Source of the DNA: Riptortus pedestris
Taxonomy: Eukaryota; Arthropoda; Insecta; Hemiptera; Alydidae
Length of the DNA: 64,000 bases
Direction of reading: 5' to 3'
Assembly: GCA_019009955.1 (NCBI GenBank)
Contig: CM032233.1
Location: forward strand, 13,254,501-13,318,500
Part shown: positions 33,950-46,132 of the stretch, one piece after another
Layout of the letters: every line of letters starts with the position of its first letter
How positions within the stretch are numbered: the stretch's first letter is position 1
Made by a program: the position numbers and the translations under genes
Notes under the pieces: model-generated
Databases searched by the model: none
The model's input: only the letters and a program-made list of their open reading frames with translations
What the model was told of the DNA's origin: nothing

Positions 33950-35480
33950 GAATTGAAGTACTCAAAACTGTACCAAACTAAAAAACGTGTAAAGAACAAA
34001 ATTTATGGACACTTACAAAGAAAATTGGTAAAAAACATTGAATTTACTGAATACGAAAAAAAAAATTATTTTTGGAAACTGCATAAGTTTTTAAAGAATA
34101 TGAATGAACCCAAATACTTATATTAATATCACAACTTCATTAGGCATTCATGAATCACTTGCAATAAAGAACTATGCTGAATATTTTTTTTTTTAAGTGT
34201 TACACTGAACTTTAATGAAATATAAAACTTACATTACTATTAATCTTGTTAACTTTGCAATGAATTCATGAATATTACAAAATGTTATGTACTCGTATTA
34301 ATGGAAGCTTGCTGAGACGTACTCAAATACTCAAAACTAAACCTTGAACATAAAGAACAACATTTTTTGAACATATATTTCAGAACATTTGTGAAAGATA
34401 AAGAACAACATCTTATGAGCACATATATCACAACACTTGTGAAAGATGAAGAAAATGTATTGTGTATGAAAAATTGTATGACGAAAAGTCAAACCAAAGA
34501 CATTAAATATACATAGAAACATATTAATATAACTTTTTCGATAACTTAACTTCACTAGGCATTCATGAATTTCTTAAACACTTATTAATCAATTTATTCA
34601 TTATTAATGAAATAAAAGAAGAAAAAGTGTGAACTTGGGAAACGAATTTATAAACTAAGGAACTTGTGACTATTTTTTTTTCTTTTTAACTAATGCATTG
34701 AAAATGAAACTTATATTAACATGAATCTTGTGACTTCATTATAGATTCATGAACAAAAAATAGAATCATTTTTTATTTGGATTTATGACCTAACTTTTTT
34801 TAATGAGTTCATGAAAAAAAAAACAAAAACAATTTTATGAAGTTAAATTAACGAGCATTTATTGATACATCTAAGTGCTCAAAACTAAACCATGAACATA
34901 AAGAACGAACTTAGTAATTAATTTCAAAGGGAACTTCTTAAAGTTCAATGAAATAAAAAAAATATTCAAAAACCATTTGGGAAATTGCAAATGGTTTGCA
35001 AACAAACAAGAAATGAATTAACGAAACAAAAGAAGAAAAAGTGTGAACTTGGGAAACAAATTTATAAACTAAGGAACTTATAACTTTTTTTTCTCTTTTT
35101 AACTATTACATTGAAAAGGAAACTTATATTAACATGAATCTTGTAACTTCCTTATAGATTCATAAACAAAAAATAGAATAATTTTTTATTTGGATTTATG
35201 ACCTAACTTTTTTAATGAGTTCATGAAAAAAACAAAACAATTTTATGAAGTTAAATTAACGAACACTTATTGATACATCTAAGTGCTCAAAACTAAACCA
35301 TGAACATAAAGAACGAACTTAGTAATTAATTTCAAAGGGAACTTCTTTAAGTTCAATGAAATAAAAAAAAATATTCAAAAACCATTTGGGAAATTGCAAA
35401 TGGTTTGCAAACAAACAAGAAATGAATTAACGGAACAAAAGAAGAAAAAGTGTGAACTTGGGAACTAATATTAACAAAAA
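33950..35480. repeat. Tandem repeat, period about 410 bp
   Basis: The landmark GAAGAAAAAGTGTGAACTTG recurs at 34618, 35032 and 35441 (steps of 414 and 409 bp). Between them two near-identical units carry CATGAACATAAAGAACGAAC and AACCATTTGGGAAATTGC. Positions 33950-34617 hold older, diverged copies (TACTCAAAACT...AAAGAACAA at 33958 and 34321) with a further internal ~55 bp duplication near 34350-34450. Very AT-rich; no coding potential. Confidence 0.85.
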
Positions 35481-37288
35481 TGAAATAAATGAACAACAAC
35501 AAAAAAAGTGAACTCGGTAGCTTATATAACTGAAACTTCTTTTTATAACTACATTAAGTATTCATGAATTTACTAAATATAAAAAAAAAAATGAACAAAA
35601 ATTAATTTATGAAGTTATAAAAATTATTTTATAACTTCATAAATTTTCAAACATAAATCAGATTATAAATAAAATTGAAGATACATATTATGAGTACTTC
35701 TTTGATAATGTCATTAAGTATTCATTAGTGTCTTAATCACTTTTAGGGCGACCTGGGGAAAAAAAAGAAAAAAAAGGTATATAAAAGACAAAACAGAATA
35801 ACAAGGATCAAAAGATCACATAGAACTTAAGAGCTGTTAAAAAAACATAAAATAAGATGTAAATAGGAAAAATGTAACTTGATATTTCAATATTTGTTTT
35901 ACGGATTAGTTATTAATGTAACAAATATAAAATAATAAAAATAGCACATTCATGCTCCTGCAAATCAATTGGATCTTTTTAAATTTAAAATCAAAACATA
36001 TATTAAATTTTAATAAAATCTTTTCCATTTTATTTATGACAAGTATGCGTGCACAACCTACAGTAATAGCATATTTCTTTAAGGAGAATTTCACTAAAAT
36101 TTGGACTCAACTTATATTTGTAGGTTACTCAGTAGAATTAAAGGAAATTAGAATAATGTTTTGAATAAGAGCGACATGAGAACAACCTCAAATGCTGATT
36201 TCCCTTATCACAAATCCGCTAAAAAATAAATAAACTGTTGAAAATATTTATGATTTAGATGTGATGAAGAAATAAGGAAGAGCCCGTTGCCCGATGGCCA
36301 GCAAGCACATAGCTCAGGATTCATGCATGTGAATAATTAGGAATCAATTTGTTTTTTATTCAAATAGAATAGGAACACTAAATGGTAAGTACGTTAATAT
36401 AGATTGTAGGAAGGCATTCTCCAAGAATCTCATGAATAGACAAATAAATCTTTTAAGAGTACACAAAGCTGTTCCTAAGGAAACTTGCAGACAAGTTTTG
36501 ACTTCATTTTCTTCTCAGATATCCATTATAGATTTAATTCCCCAATCAAGCACAACACTAATTAGAAATAAAAATGATAAAAATCTACCATGTTCATTTA
36601 TATAGCACTCCTTTTTCACACATATTTGCCCAGATTTTTTTTTTTTACTTCATCTTTTAAAATTAAAATCTGATGACAAATAAGAATCCTACCCTTTAAA
36701 TGAAATAAACACCAAAGGATCCCATCCTTCAATTCCAATGAAATAAAAACCAATCTTTTTCATGAAGTAGCTAACATTTCACATGGCCCAATTATTCTCT
36801 AATTTTTAAGTTAATAAATAAATAAAAATTGAATGAAGTTAGAATAGGTAATTTACACATGAATACAAAACATATATTTTGTTTACATATAAAATTCCGA
36901 AACTAACTAGACGAATCCAAGAAAAAGTTTTCCTTCACAACAATATATTGATTAGGTGAGGTTTCTTTGGCTCAAGACACCAGTTCCTCTTCAGATACAG
37001 AAAGCATGCTCATTTAATGAATATATTTTAATGAAGGATGACTTTTTTTCTTGGTTTCACCAATTTAAACACCTTTAACTCTCAGTAAACTTTTCATATG
37101 ATATTCTCAACTCAGTAAAAACTTATATAGATAATAACATTGAACAAAGAACGAAAAGAAACTGATTGTTACAAGACAATTCTGAAATTTAATTTTGTTT
37201 CATTAATGGCAAACATTTGCCAGTGGAACGATCATATAACATCTGCTCTTTTAAAGATTCAATAGACTAAAAACAGGAAATTGAAGGC
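35481..37288. other. AT-rich intron-like region
   Basis: No gene is supported. At 35752 on the minus strand there is a very strong pyrimidine tract and acceptor, which in the phase left by the 41562-41886 exon would read RPKSD and stop. At about 36180-36235 a relic of the G-run repeat flank (CAACCTCAAATGCTGATTTCC) is visible. Confidence 0.4.
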
Positions 37289-37380
37289 TTAGGTTAAAAC
37301 TCGAAGAAACTGCATCATCTTCGAGTGTTTCCTGTACTCTATGTAACGTAGTATACGCTGTTGTGGTGTCGGAATGTTTC
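37289..37380 (-). CDS. Candidate terminal exon of the lysine/proline-rich gene
   Basis: On the minus strand an acceptor (TATTTGGTAG) is followed, in the phase that continues the 41562-41886 exon, by NIPTPQQRILRYIEYRKH and SKMMQFLRVLT, then TAA at 37289-37291. The composition is clearly less AT-rich than its surroundings. A second frame is also open, and two other possible terminal exons (35733-35752 and about 37700-37790) exist, so the assignment is tentative. Confidence 0.35.
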
Positions 37381-40210
37381 CTACCAAATATAAAGACGAG
37401 ATTAATTCACACATTAAATACTTTTAACAATTATTAATCATCCCATAATGTTAATAAGAGGTTGATCGGAAATATAAGATTATTAAAAAAAGAAGTATTT
37501 TTAAACAGAAAATAATCACATTCAAAATACTTATAAATCCCCCAATAACTAAGACTTAGTTAATTTGTAATATCAGAATTCGACTCAGTAACCTCATATT
37601 ATCAAGTTCGTCCAACACAATACCAAAGCTAATGCAAATCAATCTCTTATCTTTCCTAGAAATAAGGAATTCCCACGTGTATATATGAAGGAAAAAATCA
37701 CTAGGTGAGAATGTCAGAAATATCTTTGCTCGGTAGAGTTAAATCGTTTAGGAAAATGACAGAACTTCTCCATCTCTTGTGCCATTGTCTCCAGTATCAA
37801 CTGAAAATAGCTTTAGTCTTATCTAACTTGTTCTAGTCAGTTTTGATTTGTCAGTCTTGAAGTAAGATAAAAAATCCATCAGACCTAGGCCGATTCCCCA
37901 TGCCCTAGATGGCACACCAGTCATCTCATCTCATCCTACCATATCCTCTCTATTTCTAAGTAAAAATCTGAAGAGTAGAAGAGGGAGTTAACTGAAGGCT
38001 GAAAACAAGAAAGTACAAATAGCCCAAGTATAATAGTTCTGTTACAAGAAAATGTAGAGAACAACAATTGTAAAGTAATAGTTTAACAAGATTAGTTCTA
38101 TAACATTTCGACCCGACTCAAAATAACTGGGAAATTTAAAATTTTTGAATTCCCACTCCTACTCTAATCCCCCATGTTCCTGGTCCGATTTCAGACATAA
38201 ACAAATATTTTTGAGTTGGGAATGTAAAACCTTAAATTATGAAGTCATTACACAATGTATCTGCATGTATATCACACAGTAAAAGTACAATGAAAACAAT
38301 ATATGGTATTTAAGCTTTGAATAAAGGGGTTAATAATAAAACAACTAATTGTTAAAATTACATGGGTAGGAGTGGGAGTTTAATAAAAGCTGAAACATAA
38401 AAAATGTAAATATCTTGGTTAATATTCAATACAGAGAAAAGTGTAAAGATTAAAATTTATAGGAAATGAAATTTGCAACAAGATTGGTTATAAAACGTTT
38501 TTGGATCCGACGCACAGTAACGGAGATATTTTGACTTTATGATTTTCTCCAGCTCGCGTTACTTAGTTACTCAACTAAATTATTTTTCTCCCTTTGTAGA
38601 GATTTTGTTTGAATGAATCACATGCAAACAGTAATGAAGGTTAACAGATATTTAAACTACCTTATGAACTAGAATTAGTTTTTGCCTATTATGGCTAGCA
38701 TTTATTCTTCTGTAGTAGTATAAGCAAAACAAACATATACTGGGGAGGGGGGGGGTGCAAAGGATAAAGAAGTTCTTTTGACTTTCCCTGGCCCATAAAA
38801 TTTGATGAACTTTCTTAAAAGACATTTAGAATAGCAAATTTATTTAACAAAACAAAGAGTTTTTGGTCCCAGGAAGAAATGACAGTAGTCTGAAAGGACA
38901 ACTCTGTGTCATGTACATTTCAAATTCAGGTTCCAGATAGGCTATTCTGGGAATTTTGGATACTTAATGGTGTTTCAAAACTCATTAGATTCAGATGATG
39001 GTGTGCCAATGTTTGCGTGATTTAAATATGCTTGAAAATCAAGACTTTGGAATATTCAATGTGTCTGTAAAATTTGATTGGAATATATTACCACTACAAG
39101 CTATTTTAAAATTTATAGTTGAATATGAAGGAGACGTGATTACTAGATACCTGTTTCATTGTTATGTAATACAATTTCAATTCAGGAACTAGAAAATTAA
39201 AAAATAATGTTTAAATGATTAATACTGACCAGAATGTTTTGGAATGATAAAACTGGACAAAAAGAAGGAGAAAGGAACAGAGAAGTGTTTGAAAAACCGA
39301 ATGATCGCTGAAAGATTTGTTACCCCACCCCCAAAAATGAAGTCATAAACAAATCTCTTCCTGAGTATTTGACCCAAAGAATTAGTTGCAACAGAATGTA
39401 TGTTTATATTTTTTTTTAAGATTGAGAGGATCTCATTAACCAGTATATGTTATCATGCCCATAACAATAATAGACTACTGTATATTAAAAAAAAATGAGA
39501 TGTGTATGTCTCTTAAATTTTATGCTCAAGTTGTTTTAAACTTACATCTATAAAATCCATAAAAAAGATCAATGTAATATTAATTTCTATATTTTTTCAT
39601 ATCCAATCAATACTAAACAAAAAAAAATTAAAAACAGTAACTGTGCTATTTATAAAAAAACAAACAGCAGCACAAACCAGTTTAAATATTGAGGAATAAA
39701 GAGACAACATTCTAGATAACCAACAAAAAAGTATAAATAAACATGGATTATTATTTAAAGTTTAAAATAATGCTTGTTAAAAACTGTAACATTTTATTGT
39801 GTTCTTGTGCTGTTGGTGCAATCTGAATATGTGCTATTGGGAGGCTTTATGAGTGATCTATTGCACTTTAAACATTTTTGTGTTGCAAACACAAATGTAG
39901 AAATTATTACGAGTAGGGAAAATACTGTCAGATCATTTAGATAAAAAGGCTTCCGGATTAAACAAAATTAAAGAGTTTGTAATGGTGAATAAATGCAGCA
40001 TACAGTTGCAAAGCAAGTTAAGACACCCCCCTCCACCCTCCAAACCTTGCTTATATTAAAGATGAAATAAACCAAATAAGCAAATATAGCTAATGGCGAT
40101 CTGTCCAAAGCGGATAATCAATTGCCTGGGAAAAATGTAAAAATTGAGGCATTGAACAGCAACACAATTTAAAATAGGCAAATAGCCCAGATTGTGTTTT
40201 CATCAAGAAG
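37381..40210. other. AT-rich intron-like region with old repeat relics
   Basis: At 38020-38200 and 38380-38560 there are diverged copies of the core of the ~1 kb inverted-repeat element (TTAATATTCAATACAGAGAA; AACAAGATTGGTTATAAAAC; GTAACGGAGATATTTTGAC). No gene is otherwise supported; the short plus-strand frame at 38995 has no coding character. Confidence 0.5.
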
Positions 40211-40212
40211 AA

Positions 40213-40215
40213 GGC

Positions 40216-40311
<96 letters not shown>

Positions 40312-40312
40312 A
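40213..40312. repeat. (AC)n(TA)n compound microsatellite
   Basis: About 25 AC repeats followed by about 20 TA repeats. Open frames across it are artefacts. Confidence 0.95.
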
Positions 40313-41149
40313 TCAAGTTTCACAACCACCCTGATGCCCATACCTATGTTTCAATTGAGAAAATCATATCACAATTATTTATTTATCACACTGAGCATTA
40401 CCTATAATATATTAAAGAAAAAGAGGGTAAGAAATAAAATGGAAAAGATTTTTTAAAAAAAATTAAATAAAAATGGATACTAAAAATATTTAGTTTTAAC
40501 TTGGAAATGATAAATCATAATAGAAATATTTAAAGATTTGAACTTGAACAGCACTAAGAGGTTTTTTCAAGAATTGCAAATTTAACACCAGCTCAGTAAC
40601 AGAAAGTAATATTGTATCAAGATCAACGAACAAGAAATTTTATCTGCTTTTATTTGTGCTGTATAAAAAACTCATACTAATATGCACACACATGAAAAAA
40701 ATCACCCTTTAACCTTTTTAAAATTGCTTACTAGAGCGATCAATATTTTACAGAACATTTAACTTGTATTGAAATAAGTTTGATAAATGGGATCTCAGGA
40801 GCACTCCATGCCATCAGGGCCAACAACTTAGGGCCTAGGGGGGGGGAGCAGAATCTTGTACATTCTTTAGGATCCAGTAATTGTCTAAACGGGTGGAACC
40901 AGAAAATGATAAAATAAATTGTTTTTAGACAGGGATGGCTACATACACAACAAACTCTAAAATATCAGAAAAACTTAAACCATGGGATCTTCCTGATGTG
41001 GTATATAGGAAATATCCATGTCTCCTTTACAACCTTTTTTTTACCCCTGTTTTTCATAAATAGAAAGCAAAACCCTAATCTAGACCAGAAGTGTTAGATC
41101 TAGGATGAGAAACGTTACCCTATAAATACTACTCTCATCAATACTTTTT
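40313..41149. other. AT-rich sequence, no feature recognised
   Basis: Apart from a short G run at 40840, nothing identifiable. Confidence 0.5.
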
Positions 41150-41255
41150 CAAGGTGGTATATTCTTCAGATAGAGGAGGAGTTTATTTATTATTTATTCC
41201 GACAGTTTCGAGCACCATTGGTTCCCTTCTTCAGACCAATTGTAATAGAGGAGGA
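41150..41255 (-). repeat. Penelope-like 3' end fragment
   Basis: The minus strand carries CTGAAGAAGGGAACCAATGG and CGAAACTGTCGGAATAA, matching 4265-4320. No endonuclease is attached here. Confidence 0.7.
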
Positions 41256-41561
41256 GCAGTGAGCAAAAAAACTATTAGGGCCGTCAATCATGTAGGTAAA
41301 ATGAAGCATCATGTAATAGTGAATATTGTCATAAATTGACAGCTTTAATGTTCATTAGTAACCTTTTAGATATCAATTTAAAAAAAATAAATTAATTAAT
41401 TAGTTATAAAACAGAACTGTGCATAGTGAAATTATGTACTGGGATAACTCTTTAACAATGTTAAGCTTTTTACTAGACACAACAAACAAAAGGTGAAAGG
41501 GTGATAATTATTCAAAACACATCATTATTGGTCACAAAGGATAAATCTAGAAAATACTCAC

Positions 41562-41886
41562 TTTGGGTAGGTACGTTATGATGAAAAATTTTTCCTCTCG
41601 GTATTCGAGAAACAACAGCTGGAGGTTTAATGCCACTAGGTCTATTTTCTCTTTCCTGCTGAGAAGGTGGCTTCTCTTCTTTACCCTTCAGACTAGATGG
41701 CTTCTCTTCTTTTTCCTTCTGCGAAGGTGGCTTCATTTGCATTCCCTTGACTGTAGGGGGAATCACAGATTTTGTCTTGCCCGGAATGGATGGTTTTACT
41801 TCTTTTCCCCTGAGTGTGGACTGCGTCACTACAGGAAGTTTTAGAGTTGGGAGCTTCACACTGGGTAAAGTTTTGGATTCAACCCC
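41562..41886 (-). CDS. Exon of an unrecognised lysine/proline-rich protein
   Basis: On the minus strand the acceptor TATTATTTCAG opens 325 bp with a single clean frame (108 codons plus one base), closed by a consensus AAA|GTGAGT donor. The peptide is hydrophilic and low-complexity: GVESKTLPSVKLPTLKLP at the start, then repeats of a KEKEEKPSS / KGKEEKPPS type, and PAVVSRIPRGKIFHHNVPTQ at the end. It is predicted disordered and basic. The phase at its start matches the end of the exon at 42846-42916. Function is unknown; repeats of KPPS type occur in many unrelated cytoskeletal and nuclear proteins, so none is proposed. Confidence 0.65.
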
Positions 41887-42845
41887 CTGAAATAATAATA
41901 TAAAACTGAGTTATCATCGGTATTAAATAATGTTGAAAATATTTTCTACCTGTTATGAAATAAAAAAGCTTCCAGGCAATCTCTGTCCGTGCCTGAGTGA
42001 CACAGAGAAAATGAATTATTTTCTTCATTTTTGACATGAATTATCAATAAATATTATTTAAGCCTGAAAATTATTATGTTATAATTAGGCAAAGGGATAA
42101 AGTCATTATCCAACCACTTTCAATGAATTTTGAAAGACTAGAATCTGAATGATGATATGCTAAAATGTATGAAAATGGCTCGAAGACTTCTTTGCCTCAA
42201 AAGAGCAACAGTTTTGTTTTGGCACAGCATACACAAATTGTCAGAGATGACAAAAATGAATAGCTAGTTATGATAATATTTTTTTAAATATCATTTCCTA
42301 TACAAAAATTCTGGTTTTATAATTACACTCATAGTATTATTACAAATAACAATCCCATAACTATATGTTCATCTGTAACATAAAGAAATTGGTGAGTTTG
42401 GGAATCCGAAGATCCCAACCTTAATTATAATAAGCAATGTAAGGCTAAATAAATCTGATAGAATCACAGTAATGACAGCAGGTGTTGAAAGACTCCTGCT
42501 ACTATTCTCAGAATTTTTCCAAAAAACCTTTGTTTAATAAAGAATTGCAATAAGAGGACAACAATCAAGTGCAGGAGAATCTAAGGCTGTAACAAAGAAT
42601 CAGATGTGTCTAGCAACACTAAATCAAATTAGACTTGAAGGTGTATATCCTAGGGACACTCCACCTTCGTTGCAAATATATTCCGATACAGAAGAAGACA
42701 TAATATAATGCCAGCATGTGTTTGGAAATAATAAACAATTTTAATTGTCAAACAAACTGTTTAAGAATAAATACCCTTAACTTAGCTTTATAAAATGAGA
42801 TTTGTCAGTAAAGTTTCAAGACAAATGCAATTTCAAAATACTTAC

Positions 42846-42916
42846 ATGGGTCAGTCTACTAACAGTTTCGATTTCATGTTTGCTAGAAATAACAGGTTTA
42901 TGAAGCATTCTTTCAC
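42846..42916 (-). CDS. Upstream exon of the same lysine/proline-rich gene
   Basis: On the minus strand the acceptor CATTTTTAG and donor CAT|GTAAGT bracket 71 bp (two bases plus 23 codons) reading ERMLHKPVISSKHEIETVSR then LTH. The other two frames hit stops. It ends on a codon boundary, exactly the phase at which the 41562-41886 exon starts, which supports both. The intron between them is 959 bp. Earlier exons would lie to the right, within or beyond the inverted duplications. Confidence 0.6.
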
Positions 42917-43181
42917 CTAAAAATGTAAAAAAATATAATAAAGGGGAAAAAATAAAAACAGAAATGAAGTAATCAAAGAGAAATAGTTATTTGATAACAA
43001 AATAAAAATAAATTAATCTAAAAGAAAAATAAATAAATAAAATTGTGCTTTCACAGAAACAAAGAAGGTTTTTCTCAGAAATAAAATTACAAAATGTTTG
43101 CATTAAAAAATAAATAAAATGAAATAAAAATAACATACAATAAAACAGAATCTCACAGATGCCGTGAATAGAGAAGAGTCA

Positions 43182-43301
<120 letters not shown>

Positions 43302-43737
43302 CCCCCCCGGGAGAGAGAAAGAGAAATAATACCAATAAAAATTTTCAAACAACTTTGCTTTTCACAAAAATAAAAATCAGCTACGAGTAATTTGAATGAA
43401 TGTTACCATAAAAAGTATAAACTTGAATTAAAATTATTTTCAAGCACTGCATGCTTTGGTTAAAAATATACTACTAAGATTTTAGGATAATAGGAGTAGC
43501 AAAATGGAACATTTATGGGTTTTATTATTAAGGTCTTCACTCATATTTTAGTAGTCCTAGAATTTAAGACAGGGGGGGGGCACAAGAACATATTTGCATC
43601 TATCTCGTATAATAAAGGGCTCTGGAAAAAAATATTTGGTATTTAAGCTTCATATAATGTGGACGGGGGGGGGGGGGGGAGTCGACAGAACGTATAGGCA
43701 TATATCTCACAAAGTAGAAGTTCAATGAAAACAAAGA

Positions 43738-44528
43738 TCCTGTTTCCGCTTTGGAGAAGTCTGGCGTCTATCGGATATCTTGCCATTCCTGTGAAGCTGC
43801 ATATGTAGGGCAGAGTGGCAGGAAGATAAAAACAAGGGTTAAAGAACATTTCACCACAAAAACAAGTGAAATGAAAAAAACACATAATGGCCGAAAATCA
43901 TGACCAGGACTCTCTACGATTGGAAGTTTTGCACCACCTACCTAAGGGAAGGAAAATGGACAGGGTTGAAGGACTAGAGATTAGATTGGACCTTCTAACG
44001 GCAAAGAAAAACATTAATATTAAAGAGGATGTCTGCCCTCTAAAATTTGTACCAACAGCCTCTTTACCTCAACTAGCTGGGATGAAAAGCCAGTCTAGCT
44101 CCAAGAGCCGACAGGTCAACATCAAAAACCTTCGGTAAGTCCCCTTTGTCTCCCTTTCTCTTCTTTGTTTTTAAAACGTCTTTGTTCAAATAGTCTTTCT
44201 TTCAGTTAGCTTTAACTTAGTACTTGTACCAACTTAATTTAAAAATAACTGTTGATGTATGGAATGTTTTTTATGTTATTTTGTTCCACGTTAGATTTTA
44301 TATGATATTTAGTCCTAAGAAAGATAAGTTTTTTGTTATATGTGCCTAACATATTTTATAGAAAATTGTAACTATTATTTTGTGTGTCAACAGGGCACTG
44401 ACAATGATGCACAGCATCGAAAGTGCTTTGCCGTGTTAATAAATTATTATAGGGGAAGCGTAGCCAACATTTTTTCATCCTGCCTACATTAGAAGTCACT
44501 TCCACCTGCCAGAATACCAACTCAGAAG
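43738..44528 (+). mobile_element. Penelope-like element, 5'-truncated (copy 1)
   Basis: Endonuclease coding part 43740-44139 followed by about 390 bp of 3' UTR with CACAGCATCGAAAGTGCTTT and a terminal AATACCAACTCAGAAG. The reverse transcriptase is absent. It lies in the left arm of palindrome 1; its mirror partner is at 54660-55495. Confidence 0.88.
43740..44139 (+). pseudogene. GIY-YIG endonuclease of Penelope-like element, frameshifted
   Basis: Reads SGVYRISCHSCEAAYVGQSG then RKIKTRVKEHFTTKTSEMKK, the GIY-YIG core with its CHxC pair and R-x-x-E-H; after an A7 run at 43874-43880 the frame shifts to MAENHDQDSLRLEVLHHLP and VEGLEIRLDLLTAKKNI. In the partner at 55 kb the run is A6 and the frame is continuous, so this copy has a one-base insertion. 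The domain would nick target DNA for retrotransposition. Confidence 0.85.
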
Positions 44529-46024
44529 ATAAAAAATATATTTGATACAGAATGCTTTAAATTCCTAAGTATGTATAATGTTTCTTAAAATCATTTATTA
44601 CTTCTAAAATTATGTTAAATAATTAATATCTTAAATATATATAGGGTCTTTCATTACAAGGGAGCCCTCTGTAAGGATAGTACTTTGCGTAGGGGGGGGG
44701 TTGGGAAGTGGGAGGTTTGCTGGGAGTCTGAGGTAGGCCCAGTACTGCTGGTGCTGGGGCGAGCTTTATTTCACAAGGGAGCCTTTCAATTAAGGCAGCA
44801 TAAAATAAATAAATTAAAAAAAACATTAAAAAAGGCAGCATAAAAAAAAAGATTAATAAGGCAGCCTGGGGGGCTACATTTATATTTCATTTTATCCAGT
44901 ATAAATTTTCGTATGAAGAGAAAAATGAAATATTTGATTCAGAATGCTTCAAATTCCAAAGTATGTATAATGTTTCTTAAAACCATTTATAATTTCTAAA
45001 ATTATGTTAAATAATTAACATCTTAAATATATATAGGGTCTTTCATTACATGGGAGCCCTCTGTAAGGATAGTACTTTGAGTGGGTGGGGGTGGGTTGGG
45101 AAGTGGGTGGTTTGCAGGGAGTCTGAGGTAGGCCCAGTACTGCTGGTGGTGAGGGCATAGCCTTTTAATTAAGGCACCATTAAAAAAAAAAAAAAAAAAA
45201 GGCAGCATAAAAAAATAAATAAATAAGGCAGCCTCTTGTGAGGATAAACTGGGGGCGGGAAATACATTTATATTCCATTTTATCCAGTATACATTTTTGT
45301 ATGAAGAGAAAAATGAAATATTTGATTCAGAATGCTTCAAATTCCAAAGTATAATGATTCTAACAACCAACTATTATTTGTAAACTTACGTGAAAAAATT
45401 TAATATATTTAATATTTATGATCTTTCATACAAGGAAGCCATCTGTAAGGAGGATAGTAAGGAGGGGGGGGAGGTTGGGAAGTGGGAGGTTTGCTGGGAG
45501 TCTGGGGAGGGCCCAGTCCCGCTAGTGCTGGGAGCGAGCCTTATTGACAAGGGAGTATTTCCTTTAAGGCAGCATAAGAAATTAAAAAATTAAATAAACA
45601 TATAAGGTAGCATGATGTGAGGAGGGACTACATTTATTTCAGTTTATATTTTCATTCATTTCACTTCCACCTGCGAGAATACCAACTCAGAAGATAAAAA
45701 ATATATTTGATACAGAATGCTTTAAATTCCTAAGTATGTATAATGTTTCTTAAAATCATTTATTACTTCTAAAATTATGTTAAATAATTAATATCTTAAA
45801 TATATATAGGGTCTTTCATTACAAGGGTGCCCTCTGTAAGGATAGTACTTTGAGTGGGGGGGGGGTTGGGAAGTGGGAGGTTTGCAGGGAGTCTGAGGAA
45901 GTCCCAGTCCTGCTGGTGCTGGGGCGAGCTTTATTTCACAAGGGAGCCTTTCAATTAAGGCAGCATAAAATAAATAAATTAAAAAAATGATTAAAAAAGG
46001 CAGCATAAAAAAAAAGATTAATGA
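44529..46024 (+). repeat. Four tandem G-run units, period about 390 bp
   Basis: The landmark AGAATGCTT-AAATTCC recurs at about 44548, 44940, 45326 and 45718 (steps of 386-392 bp). This is the cleanest view of the family's period. The fourth unit (45645-46024) is missing from the mirror arm and begins with a piece of Penelope-like tail (CACTTCCACCTGCGAGAATA), so it was copied in from the first unit with its flank. Confidence 0.85.
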
Positions 46025-46132
46025 AGAGTTCCTATTGGGGGGGAGTGGTGGGGGGGGTTGCAGACAGGCTGAGGGGTCCCAAGCCCCCCGTATTCCCAGC
46101 AAGCCTTTTGTACTAGGGAGCCTGTCCATTAA

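Noticed and set aside
38995..39192. 65-residue plus-strand frame as a gene
   Set aside because: No splice context, no homology, and composition equal to its AT-rich surroundings.
43870..43885. Programmed -1 frameshift at the A AAA AAC run in the Penelope-like copies
   Set aside because: A -1 shift leads to a stop. Restoring the frame needs +1, and the 55 kb copy with A6 is in frame. A simple insertion is the better reading.
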